From assembly GCA_963969495.1 (NCBI GenBank), contig OZ018317.1, positions 33,109,503-33,173,502 of the forward strand: DNA of 64,000 nt, given 5' to 3'. Below the pieces are notes generated by a model, which saw only the letters and a program-made list of their open reading frames with translations, searched no databases and was not told where the DNA came from. Made by a program: the position numbers and the translations under genes. Shown piece after piece: positions 53,210 to 63,133 of the stretch. Each line of letters opens with the position of its first letter. Positions within the stretch are counted from its first letter, which is position 1. Source of the DNA: Ceratothoa steindachneri. Lineage: Eukaryota; Arthropoda; Malacostraca; Isopoda; Cymothoidae.

Positions 53210-53990
53210 CTATCGGGGAAGAGAGGGGAGCAGGTACACTGACCACCTTCAAACTAGTCACGCACGCAAGCAGGACATTAGGGTGCATGTGACGACAGGC
53301 CCTGCCATCCCTTGCTCCCTTAAGGGGGTGGGCCTATCGAGCCGGTCCCACCGGCAGCGGTCAATGATCGGCCGCCTACCTGCTTTCATTGCAGTCTCCT
53401 TGGAAAGTAAAGGGAAGGAGGGACTGCCTTAGAAAAATGGAGTCGCCCAAGGGCGATTCCAGAGAAGGGGGTGAGGGGGAATCCCCAGCACCCCTAGGCA
53501 TAGGAGAAGAGTAAGCCTACTTTCTGGTCACAGAAGTTTGGAAGGTCCCCTGAGAAAGCGCAGTGAGGAGGGGCTCCTTTTCTCATCTCGAGCTGCTCGA
53601 ACGCGGCTCCGATGTTGTTAGAGGGAAGGAAAAGTGGGAGTTTTTAGAAAAAAGTCTCATTATTGGGCATGGTGACCCTAATGTTTTCACGGGCCGCAAA
53701 AGCAAATCACCCCACGCAGAGCGAGGTGAACACGTGGCCGGCAAATGCCGATGCCACCGTTTTAGGCCAGTCCCTGAAACTGGCCTGGCAGCCCATCAGT
53801 ATTGCGGCTCCACCTTAAGCTCAGCGTAAAATTGATAGATTGTGAAAGGAGAGAGAAAATGTATGTGAGGAAGGTATGTGTAATGGTGAAGCAGGTTGTT
53901 AAAAAAACACCACCCCAAATCGGAGCTCAGGGGTGAGCTCCCCCCTCAGCCCCGATCCGGGATGGTTGGCTGAGAGAAATCTGGTAGGTC
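53210..53990 (-). other. 5' region of the I-type LINE
   Basis: GC-rich leader, duplicated in inverse orientation at 34747-35600. It includes GGGGTGAGCTC and a TGGTTGGCTGAGAG block next to the (CT)n tract. An internal promoter would be expected here, as in other I-type elements, but no motif can be fixed. Confidence 0.5.

Positions 53991-53993
<3 letters not shown>

Positions 53994-54062
<69 letters not shown>
53994..54062. repeat. (CT)n microsatellite
   Basis: About 34 perfect CT units exactly at the head-to-head junction of the I-type LINE and CR1 copy 4. Confidence 0.97.
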
Positions 54063-54918
54063 AGATGCCCCCTTGTCGTGGGGAGAGAGCTTGCATGTAC
54101 CATAGATTTTTCGAGATATGTCGTCGGGTGGTACTTTTTTGGTACCCCTGGTAGGGTTATCCATGTCGAATTGGTCAGAATGAGGTTCCAAACAAAGTGC
54201 GTCCGTCTTCTCGAATCCTATATTGCATCATGTTGCTGTTTTCTCTATCCCTTCGACTGATTTAAAAAAACAAAAAAATGCCTACTACAATCCTTTCAGC
54301 TTTATCCTTCATCTATCTAAATTTATGGACTTGACAGGTACCTCATGCGTCAGAAGAGAGGCTTTGGAACCTCTATAAATGACGCCAATCGGCGCTCACT
54401 GGTTGCGAGAGGCTGGTTGCGATGGGGCGCGATGAATGGGATGAGGGTGAGTGTCCCGTTACCACTTCCCTGGCGCATAATTACTGACCATTCCCAGTGA
54501 CTGCTGAGGGGTGCCTCTGATAGCAACTGTCCGAGGTGACGGGCCTTGTTTCCAGGTTGGTTGCCAGGCCAACATAAAGCCTTTGGTCGAGTCTCTTGGT
54601 GTGGCGGGATATCCATTGAACGCTACGAAGAGATCCTGCCGCACAGAAGGGGACTTGTAGGAGTTTAGTACGGGGCATGTTCCGCTGTTCACCTGGTGCG
54701 AAATCGATCCCGTCCTTCGGTGGCTGTCGTTGCTTCTTGTTTGGGAGCCATGGCACGCCGGGCTTGAGCGACTCGGCGGGACGAACATCAGTAAAAGGAG
54801 CGTGCCTTGTGAAAGATCCGAAACGTGTCCGATGGATAGGCGGGTGACTCACGCGGGGAGAACTCACCAAACCCCTTTCTTTTTTATTGAGTGGTCGCAA
54901 AGTATTCAGAGAAATAAA

Positions 54919-55830
54919 ATGTTTAGCATGACTGGAGAAAAAGCACAGGCTGCTCTTAAATACACATGTTCGGTGTGCAACAAAGGATAAGTGATACGTG
55001 GACTTCCCGGAGGAGTGTTACTCGAAATACCATCCGGCAAGTATCTGCATTGACTGTGTCCTTAAAGGAGAAGTGCAAGAGCTCAAGGATCTCTATAGAT
55101 CATCTGAGCAAAAATCTTAAGAACTGGAGAGGAAGCTGCAGAACTTAGAGTCTGAACACGCGCGTCAACTTCGCCGTCTTGAGGACAGGGTCGCCGAGTT
55201 GTCCTCAAGACTAAAGGGCCAGTCGGCTCACAATGTATCTCCCACCGACGAGACCCCTCCAAAGAAGCGAACACTGCATCGGCAGTGCCACGCCAGCCTT
55301 CCATCGTCCCAGAGCTGGAGTCAGCTGCTGCTAGACTGGCTCAACGGACAAAACGAAGAAGAGAAAGAGGAAGAAAGGAAAGAAAAAAGAAGAGAAGGTA
55401 GACAGAAGAAGAGAAAGCAGAAACAGAAGTGAAACCAGAGGAAGCTAGGAAAAAAGAAAGAAGAAGAAATGAAGAATAATATGAAGAAAGAGGAAACAGA
55501 GTAGTCGCTTTCGAAAGGTAAGACTCTGTCCTCTGCAGCCAAATATGCGAGGGTCATACTTATCGGTGATTCTCAATCAAGAGATCTGCAACCCAAGCTA
55601 GCGGCCCGCCTTCGCACCAGTGTGAGCGTAAGCTGCCTCCCAGGACGTGGGAACCACCAGATAAGAGTAGAGGCTTAGAAATCTCAGATTTCTGAGAGTT
55701 CAGTCGTTGCCCTGATGGTAAGTAGCAACGACCTCTACATCGGCGATATCTTTCAGACGGTCATGGGGGCTGTGGATGACTGCGGGTTGAAAACCCGCAG
55801 ACATGTCCTGGTCGTGGGTAAAAACCTCAA
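54919..55830 (+). pseudogene. CR1 ORF1 (copy 4)
   Basis: Starts MFSMTGEKAQAALKYTCSVC and stops after CNKG. The zinc-finger remainder and coiled coil continue in another frame (CLKGEVQELKDLYRSSEQK-like, about 55050). After a Lys/Glu-rich stretch (55350-55500) the esterase reads ARVILIGDSQSRDLQPK, with catalytic Ser in GDSQ, then SCLPGRGNHQIRV, VVALMVSSNDLYIGD and GLKTRRHVLVVGK. The D-x2-H end is missing: at about 55825 the sequence passes to endonuclease. Here the GDSQ nucleophile block is intact, unlike in copies 1 and 3. Confidence 0.75.
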
Positions 55831-55839
55831 ACCGAGATT

Positions 55840-56477
55840 TTTAAGGTGAATTCACGATTCCACGTTACCAACTCTTCCCAAAAGATAGGGCAGATAGAGA
55901 GGGTGGCGGTGTGATGTTGTATGTCAAGGATACACTCAAAGCGACGAACTGCAACATTGTATCCGACCACGAGCTACTTGGAGTTGACCTAGATATATGT
56001 CCTGCAGGATACAGGACCCTGCTGCTTTACAGACCCCCTGCCCAACTCGTTGAAAAGGACAGGGATCTTTACTGGCTACTGGGTGAACTTGTTCAAGACG
56101 TTGTGTGTATCGTCATGGGGGATTTCAATACCCATGTTTACACGGAAACCAGAGAACCCTGTGGCGAGAATACACTACACCTGGAGTTCGCGAACAACGA
56201 GTTCCTGACTCAATGGGTGAGAGAGCCGACGAGAGGCAATAATACCCTCGACTTGGTTTTCACCTCTGAGGATGACATCGTTGAGGATCTCTCTGTAGGC
56301 GAAGATCTCGGTGGCAGTGATCACCGACTAGTCAGATTTATAGTCAAGGTCCCCAAGGTAGAGTCTGCGACTGTTAAATCGAGGAAACTTGATTTGAGAA
56401 GAGTAGACTTTGTAGGTCTTCGTGCTGGATTGACTGATGCGATGCTAGAAGTGTTCGAGGATGTTGAAGATTCGTGA
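55840..56477 (+). pseudogene. CR1 AP endonuclease (copy 4), best preserved
   Basis: Frame 55911-56477 is open for 188 codons: MMLYVKDTLKATNCN, HELLGVDLDICPAGYRTLLL, YRPPAQ, VCIVMGDFNTHVYTETREP (the GDFN motif), NEFLTQWVREPTRGNNTLDL and GGSDHRLVRFIVK (the SDH motif). Just upstream, other frames give DRADREGGGV. The N-terminal third with the first metal-binding Asn and Glu is lost at the join with ORF1. This is the copy that shows what copy 3 has deleted. Confidence 0.85.
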
Positions 56478-58372
56478 AATAGATTCAAAACTACGTTCAT
56501 GAGTCTTCAATCACAATTCATCCCTTGAAAAGCCTTCGTCTGTCTTCTCTTCAACCAAGGTGGTTTAATCGAGAAATTGGTCCACTGCTGAGGGAGAAAC
56601 GAACGGTGTACCGGCAGTCAAAGATTTCTGGTGACTTTGTTGAGTATCGTAGGCTAGCTAGGTGAGTGAAGTCCAGCATAAGGGCGGCAAAGCGTGCCGA
56701 GGAGCTCCAAATAGCGAGATCTTGCAAGAAGAATCCCCAGGAGTTCTTTTGTTATGTAAACAGCCGTAAACCAATCCATCGCACGATTGGCCCTTTATTG
56801 AATGAGTAGGGAGCATTAAGCACTCAGATTCACAAATTGTTATCCTACTCAACGACTACTTCTCTTCAGTGTTCATTGAAGAGTGTGGTCCCATTCCCTA
56901 GGCCACGGATTCTTACTTGTTGGAAATGCTGGAGGAAATGGCCTTCACTCAAGGAGAAATAGAAAAAAAGATCACTGATCTAAAGACGAATAAGTCCCCT
57001 CGCCAGGGCGGGTTTCTACCTAAAGTGTTGAAAGAAGTGCGCGATGAAATGTCACGACATCTGAGCACAATCTTCAACATGTCAATCCGGACCGGATGCG
57101 TTCCTTGAGACTTGCGTGAAGCGGAGGTGACTCCTATCTTCAAAAAAGGAGACCCTAGCCAGCCGTCGAACTACCGACCTATCAGCTTAACCTCAATAGT
57201 CGGTAAACTGATGGAAAGCATCGTGGTGGACAAAATGAAGTCATATTTAGAGTCCAACTTGCAATTGAGTTGTTCCCACCACGGGTTCCGAAGGCAACGT
57301 TCATGCCTAATGAATCTTGTGGAATTCTTCCACTTCGTTTTCAGTGAGCAAGACCGGGATAAGGCGGTGGATATTATCTACTTAGCCTTCGATAAGGTAC
57401 CACACCGCCGCCTCCTCCGGAAAGTGCGTGCGCTGGGCATAGATGGAAATGTAGCAAGTTGGATAGAGAACTGGCTAAGTGGCAGACGGCAACGAGTGGT
57501 GTTGAATGGGCAGGCTTCTGAGTGGGTGCCTGTTACTAGCGGTGTTCCTCAAGGTACTGTCCTGGGACCACTATTGTTCATCATGGACGGTGACACCAAG
57601 CTTAGTATGAACGTCGCAAAGCAAGGAAATACTGTCCGCCTTCAAGATGATCTTCGGAAGATTGGGGAGTGGTCGGACACGTGGCAAATGCAAAGTGATG
57701 CATATCGGCCACCGAAACCACCAATATCATTATATCCTTAAGGGCACCTCTCTTGAATCCACCGACACTGAGAAGGACTTGGGTGTAACTATCACTAGTG
57801 ATCTCAAGTTCTCGAGGCAGTGTATTGAGGCGGAGAAGAGATCCCAAAGGATGTTAGGTTATATAAAGCGACAGTTTGGATATCGGAACAATGAGAGGGT
57901 ACTGTGTTTGTATAACTCCCTTGTCCGACCGCACCTGGAGTATGCCGTACAATTTTGGAGTCCTTTGCTTCGAAAGGATATTGCAAGATTAGAGCGTGTG
58001 CAAGCCAGAGCAACCAAACCGATTCCTTCTATCAGACACAAGAGTTACGAAGATAGATTACGAGAATTAGACTTGTTCTCGCTGGAGACACGGTGACTGC
58101 ATGGTCAGCTTATCGAAGTGTTCAAAATACTTCGAGGCTTCGACATTGTAGACTACATGGATATTTTCCAGCTTAGCCGGAGCAGAACAAGAAATCACGG
58201 CTATAAACTTAAACTGAAGCATTACCAGCGTGAATTGTGTGAGGATATTTTCACATATATCATCTGCGGCGCTTGGGACGCACTTCCAGTGGAAGTTGTC
58301 AACAGCAATTCTGTTGAACAGTTCAAGGCGAGACTAGACAAAGTCTTGAAAAATAGCCGCTTGGAGACTTGA
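56478..58372 (+). pseudogene. CR1 RT (copy 4)
   Basis: Linker pieces (PRWFNREIGPLLREKRTVYR) are followed by 56917-57108 (EGEIEKKI-like, TNKSPRQGGFLPKVLKEV). Frame 57112-57741 has SNYRPISLTSIVGKLMES, then HGFRRQRSC, DIIYLAFDKVPHRRLLRK, VTSGVPQGTVLGPLLFI and DGDTKLSM. The stretch holding the F.DD catalytic block is deleted between LLFI and DGDTK. Frames 57647-58096 and 58118-58372 complete the thumb and C-terminus (YNSLVRPHLEYAVQFWSPLL, GFDIVDYMDIFQLSRSRTRN). Confidence 0.85.
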
Positions 58373-58520
58373 AGCGTGGCGTGAGTGCTCTTCTAGAGCG
58401 TTAAGCTGACTCTTTAGAGGACTACGCATGCTCAAGTGTTCACTCAAAGGTACCCTATTTGAATGGATCGTTAGGTCTACTAGGGTACCTCTTTTCCTTG
58501 TTACTCCTTGGTGTTACTCT

Positions 58521-59476
58521 CCCCCCCCCCTCTCTCTCTTTCTTTTGGCCCCCTCTCTCTCCTAAATTCGCTTAACCTTCGGTCCTTCAAACTCTTAACT
58601 GTCAACCTTCTATCGATTTCGGAACCATCAAACATCTCTCAAAGTCTCTTCAAACTCCCAAACTACCCTTAAACTAAACTCTAACTAACGAGGGCATTCG
58701 GAACTAGACATCGTTTCGAATAAGTTCTCTGGAGAGATCACTATACTTTCCAAATCAATTGGACACTTAAGCGCTATCATCTTGCTTAGCCCTGCCCTGC
58801 TTTCGGGATAATAATTCTAACAGAAGACAGGGTGTCTGACAGAAGAAGAAGAGGCTAAGCAGGGTCCTGACGGGGCGCTGGGACCCGTCAACATGGCGGC
58901 CAGGAAAGCAAATCGTAATGCCCCTTACGGGCGAGAGAGTTGGATACAAAGAACGCATGTGTCAGATCCTACGAACAGTTGACATTTGAAATATAAAGTA
59001 CAGTTATGCGACCAGCCGAGAGCTTAATTCATATCTATTTGTCTATTTATAAATCTATCTATGGAAATGTATGTTTCCCAAGCATGAATGGGAGAGGCGG
59101 GTTTCCCACTTGACTGTGCTATAGCTCCTTTATTGTTAAGGGACTTAATAGTGTGTTTTGATCTGTAATTTAATGGGTTGCATTTGAGAAATGCCCCTCC
59201 CCACTTCCCCCCTTACAAACGGACTTTGCCTCTTTGCAGGATGACTGCAGATTCATGGCATTAACGTGCCTTTCTTGTCTCTATGGCCTGATGCATTTAC
59301 TCTATCTATATTCCTTGCACAACTTTACAATTGGGGATATGACACTTATTATTAGGTTTCTACTTTAAAGAAGGAGATAATTTCATACTACTGTTAATTT
59401 CGTTGTCTATTACCACCACACTAGCCCACAAAGACATTTGATTGCTTAAGGAAGTCTCGGAAATGCCACTCATCAC

Positions 59477-59480
<4 letters not shown>
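58521..59480. other. no gene recognised
   Basis: C/CT-rich to 58570, then unique-looking sequence with short frames only (63 codons at most). No element family recognised. Confidence 0.4.

Positions 59481-59481
<1 letters not shown>

Positions 59482-59533
<52 letters not shown>
59482..59533. repeat. (TA)n microsatellite
   Basis: About 26 TA units immediately left of the foldback element. Confidence 0.95.
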
Positions 59534-59542
<9 letters not shown>

Positions 59543-59857
59543 AAGAGGAATAAGAATTGGACGCGAATGAGCAAATGAGACAAGAAACCGGAGGGTTTTT
59601 TTAAAGGCAAGAGAGAGGGACATTAGAAGAATCCAGAATCAAAGGGAGCAGAGGGCGGCACAGTGAAGGCGATCCTTTCCCGGGGAAGACAGAAATAACG
59701 CCAGGGCAAAAAAGTTTTGAATTCCTGGCCGGGACTCGAACCCGGGTCTGCTGATTGCCGGTCAGATGCTTTACCGCTAAGCTACCAGGCACAGAAACTA
59801 TATTTCGCCCAAAGCGTTACCCCATCAAAACCAATTCTTATTCCTCTTGTACTATAT
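59534..59857. mobile_element. foldback element with 27-bp perfect inverted ends
   Basis: 59534-59560 and 59831-59857 are exact reverse complements (core TAGTACAAGAGGAATAAG). The 324-bp unit has no ORF and encloses a tRNA-like sequence. TA-rich flanks obscure any target duplication. Confidence 0.85.
59722..59791 (-). tRNA. tRNA-like sequence, Ala(GGC)-like, possibly SINE-derived
   Basis: On the minus strand a 70-nt cloverleaf can be drawn. The acceptor is TGCCTGG/CCAGGAA with one mismatch. The D arm is GCTT/AAGC around AGCGGTA. The anticodon arm TCTGA/TCAGC has one mismatch and loop CCGGCAA. The T arm is CCGGG/CCCGG around TTCGAGT. The anticodon position reads GGC, but base 33 is C where tRNAs have U. 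The A and B boxes (TAGCTTAGCGG, GGTTCGAGTCC) are good. Its place inside a foldback unit and the C33 argue for a captured or SINE-type tRNA relative rather than a working gene. Confidence 0.45.
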
Positions 59858-59938
59858 GTATTCATACTCAGCTACTCAAGGTTTCTGCATAGCCCTGTGG
59901 CGGTTGTATAATCACCCGCAAATCCTGTAGTTGCTCCT

Positions 59939-59942
<4 letters not shown>

Positions 59943-59978
<36 letters not shown>
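59943..59978. repeat. (TA)n microsatellite, left part
   Basis: TA array ending where LTR D4 begins; the array resumes at 61541. Confidence 0.95.
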
Positions 59979-59982
<4 letters not shown>

Positions 59983-61537
59983 GGGGGGGGGGAGTGGGAA
60001 TCGTCACTCCCCCGTTCTCTCTCAGTGGAGACACGGGATGGTAACCGCAAAAACATCCAGGCCAGGCACCTTGGGTCTCAAGCTCGTAACCACAGACCCT
60101 CACCACTCGTCTCTATGAAAAGCCGAACGGTTTTAAACTGCAAGATCTCCCCTACGAGAGTATATTCAATTTCACCTCAAGTAAGAAATTAGAGACGCGT
60201 TTCTCTCAAGCTCGAAGGCCAGCGGGAGCCGAGGTAAGACTTGCTGATAAAAACCGTTTGAATAAGAACCCTCCTGCGGCCCCTCCACAAGCCCCCCCTT
60301 CTTCCCCTACCCCAGTGGGGCGACGAGGTATAAATAACAAACACTTGGGAAAAACGAGGTAGAATACTTGAGTCTCCAGGCTACGAAGTCCCCGGATCGA
60401 GGCCGGCTACCAAGACTGGACAGGTAGAATACGTGAGTCTCCAGGCTACGAAGTAACCGGATTGAGGCCGGGCTACCAAGACTGGACAGGTAAAATACGC
60501 AAGGCGCAAGGCTACGAAGTCCCCGGATTGAGGCCCGACTACCAAGACTGAACAGGTAGAATACGTGAGTCGTCAGACTACGAAGTCCCCTGCAAGAGAG
60601 GCAGGGCTACCAAGGGTGCTAAGAAGCAGCTCATCCTCGAGCTAGTCCCTGGTTATCAAACCGAACGCTAAGTTAACTTGTTCAAGTTCAACTTATTCTC
60701 GTCAGAGAAACCCCCATCCTCTATCCTCGCCCTTGAAGAAGATCCCCCCCCCCCGAGTACAGTCCTCGTTCATGAGGAATTACGCAACGAAGGAGAAAAA
60801 ACTACTCCTCGAGCCCGTTACCCGGTGGTCACACCGAACTCTAAGTTAACTTAGTTTAAGAACCAAGTTCAACTTACTCTCGCCAGAGAGACCCCGCCTG
60901 CCCTGGTGCCTCCTAAAGCACCGTGATTGTTCTCGCCCTTGAAGATCCCCCCCCCCATTGAATACCGCGTAGACCCCAGCTGCCATACTCGCCAAAGTCA
61001 GTGATGGCTTTCAAGTTATTCGTTCGCAACCGCCATCTGGCCGGTGGGCACGCGTCTTGGGAACAACAACATTCCCGAGGTAAACTGCTCATTGAGTTCA
61101 AGGTCAGACGCAAACCCGTTCCAAGGGGTATCCACAAAGGTAGTTGCACCCAGTAAAGGCTGTTAGCATTTTGTTTTGTTTTTTAAATTGAAGTGAGTGG
61201 TTGGTCAACCATCACTATAATGTCAAGTAGGTCAAGTTAGAAAGCCTTACGGAGAAATTATTGAAGTTTTTTTTGTGTATTTTAAAATTCGTAGTATTTC
61301 TGTGGCTCATGTTTTGTTTTTGTGTAGTAAATTGTTAAATTTAAAATATAAGTTTATTTGGGGAATTCCTGGGCGTTTCTTTATATCCTTACGTGTTTGA
61401 AGTGGCTCTTCCTTAAAACAACAAAATTAGCACTTTTAAAACAAAGCCTACTTCATCAAAGAGGTATATCACAACCACAAGGTATACGACGACAAAAGTG
61501 GTGTCCGGTGTGGGGTGATCAAAAGGGGCATTATACG

Positions 61538-61540
<3 letters not shown>
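59979..61540 (+). repeat. solo LTR D4, inserted in a (TA)n array
   Basis: 1562 bp homologous to D1 and D2 in inverse orientation, with ends TGTGGGGG... and ...GCATTATACGACA. Both flanks are TA repeat, and ATATA at 59974-59978 and 61541-61545 is consistent with a 5-bp duplication of target (not diagnostic in such sequence). It contains four 65-66-bp VNTR units at 59% of the way (60359-60620) and the ~150-bp AAGTTAACTT modules. Confidence 0.87.
60359..60620. repeat. 65-66-bp VNTR inside LTR D4
   Basis: Four units starting at 60359, 60424, 60490 and 60556, each GTAGAATAC.TGAGTC...GGCTACGAAGTCCCCGGAT...CTACCAAGACTG.ACAG. It is the reverse complement of the D1 VNTR. Confidence 0.9.
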
Positions 61541-61622
<82 letters not shown>

Positions 61623-61630
61623 CATATATA
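61541..61630. repeat. (TA)n microsatellite, right part
   Basis: About 40 TA units with one interruption near 61612; the continuation of the array split by LTR D4. Confidence 0.95.
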
Positions 61631-61794
61631 TCTGGAAAACGTGTTATATATATTTCTGCATTTCCTAACGAATAAAATAAATTTCAGTTTGAAGACAGAC
61701 GAGCTGAGTGCAAAGGATTCGAAGTAGCTATCTCCGGTGAAGCGGAGCAGAAAATTCGACTCCGGTTATGGTCGCCCTCTGTCGAAGGTCATCC
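61631..61794. other. no gene recognised
   Basis: Short spacer between the TA array and repeat J copy 2. Confidence 0.4.
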
Positions 61795-63133
61795 TCGTCA
61801 CGAAGTTCCCCTAAGGAGAGGTACCCCGGGTTCACGATCGTTACATAGATACTGGTACGAAATCAACCCAGCCCTAGTATCTAAGAGCTGTGCCCCCAAG
61901 GTCGAGAGAGTCCAAGAACATATTCTCGTAATGTTTGGTCTGTTTAGATTATTGGAGGACAGGGTATCGGAAGGTTCCAATTGCTGTTAAGCCATGGGAT
62001 TTGCCACCGATTCAAAATCTTCTGGCGCCTATCTCAGTGGATACTAGAAGTGGTCTCCGAACCATCCCCATCAGAAGATAGGCGCCATGGGAATTCGTCC
62101 TGGATGAATTCATTGCGAGAAAAATTTATATATCTAACCTGCCGAGTCAAGAATTGACCGGGGACTCAAAAAATGCTACATATTTATCGAACTTTAATAT
62201 TTTATCCATTCCAAAGTTTCTTCCTTTGATATTCTATGTCATGTCAAATGGGTATCATCTTAGGAGTCTCCTCCAGAGTGTTTAAATTTTTAAATTGTTG
62301 GTTTAACGCTCAAGCACCAGAGAGAGTCAGGACAGTTCCGGTACCGAGCCGTGTTTTGCAGATATTTATCGATATCTTTTTTCTTTTTTTCTACTTGGAC
62401 TAAAGATAGGCTTTTTTGTCATTTCATATGCCCTGCCCTCGCTGGAGGACGCTAAAAGGGAGCATATAGCTAAAATAACAAATCCTCCCTCATATCCGCG
62501 ACCCGTTCCACTCAACCTTCCCAGTCCCCCAAAACTTGGGCGCTGAACGCCGCTCTTTAATTCGTATCTACCCAACTGCTCTTGGGTATGCGGTCTCTTT
62601 CTTCCTCTACTCAACTCTCTTCAACCTCTTCATGCATGGCATACACCTCACCACTACCGATTCAGTCCATCTAAACACCTACGCATCATATAAAACCTGC
62701 AGAACTAGTTCACTCTAAACAGAATGTCCACCCCAACCACAAATCACCGGTCTCCTTTTTTATCCCTGACTATCAGGAGTTAACCTACCAGCCAAACATT
62801 TTTGTCCATAACAAACTTCCCCCACTCAACCATAACCCCACATGACGGAGTGTCACTCTTGACCGACACTTGCACTTTGCTCAACACACACAAAAAAACA
62901 CCAACTTGCGGCAACACAAAGAAACTATACATTCTTTACAGATAGTTCATCCACACGACACTAAATTACTCATCCCTACAACTATATCAAATACACCTAC
63001 AAAAGATACAAACAATCCAAAGGAGTGTCATCCGCATCACGACTGGTTGCACTAAACCACCTCCAATTCACAACTTCCACGCTGAAACAAAAATTCTCGC
63101 CATCGACAACCACCAAACATAATAAGCACACGA
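61795..63133 (+). repeat. repeat unit J, copy 2 (inverted relative to copy 1)
   Basis: Near-colinear with the reverse complement of 25216-26533. It starts CCCCTAAGGAGAGGTACC and ends ...CACCAAACATAATAAGCACACGA. The RT C-terminal remnant lies at 62725-63120 in shifted frames (SVIRITTGC-like, ending FHAETKILAIDNHQT in frame). Beyond both ends the two copies are unrelated. Confidence 0.85.

Larger units (their letters stand above)
47101..53990 (-). mobile_element. I/R1-type non-LTR retrotransposon, near full length
   Basis: Reading leftwards: untranslated leader (53990-53210), ORF1 with zinc knuckle (53209-52340), a short gap, then ORF2 with AP endonuclease (51460-50900), RT (50860-49321), RNase H (47880-47430) and a C-terminal Cys/His segment (to about 47130). 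A solo LTR (48148-49320) is inserted between RT and RNase H. RNase H after RT places it in the I superfamily. The 5' end meets CR1 copy 4 head to head at about 53994. Confidence 0.82.
54063..58520 (+). mobile_element. CR1-type LINE copy 4
   Basis: The plus-strand counterpart of copy 3: 5' UTR (54063-54918), ORF1 (54919-55830), endonuclease (55840-56477), RT (56478-58372) and 3' UTR ending in CCTTGTTACTCCTTGGTGTTAC with a C/CT-rich tract. It differs from copy 3 by distinct internal deletions, so neither is a simple copy of the other. Confidence 0.85.

Noticed and set aside
53899..54191. Arg-Glu repeat and Ser-Leu repeat ORFs
   Set aside because: Translations of (CT)n/(GA)n microsatellites here and near 29.4 and 33.9 kb.
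59722..59791. A functional tRNA-Ala gene
   Set aside because: C at position 33, mismatches in two stems and placement in a foldback unit; kept only as tRNA-like.
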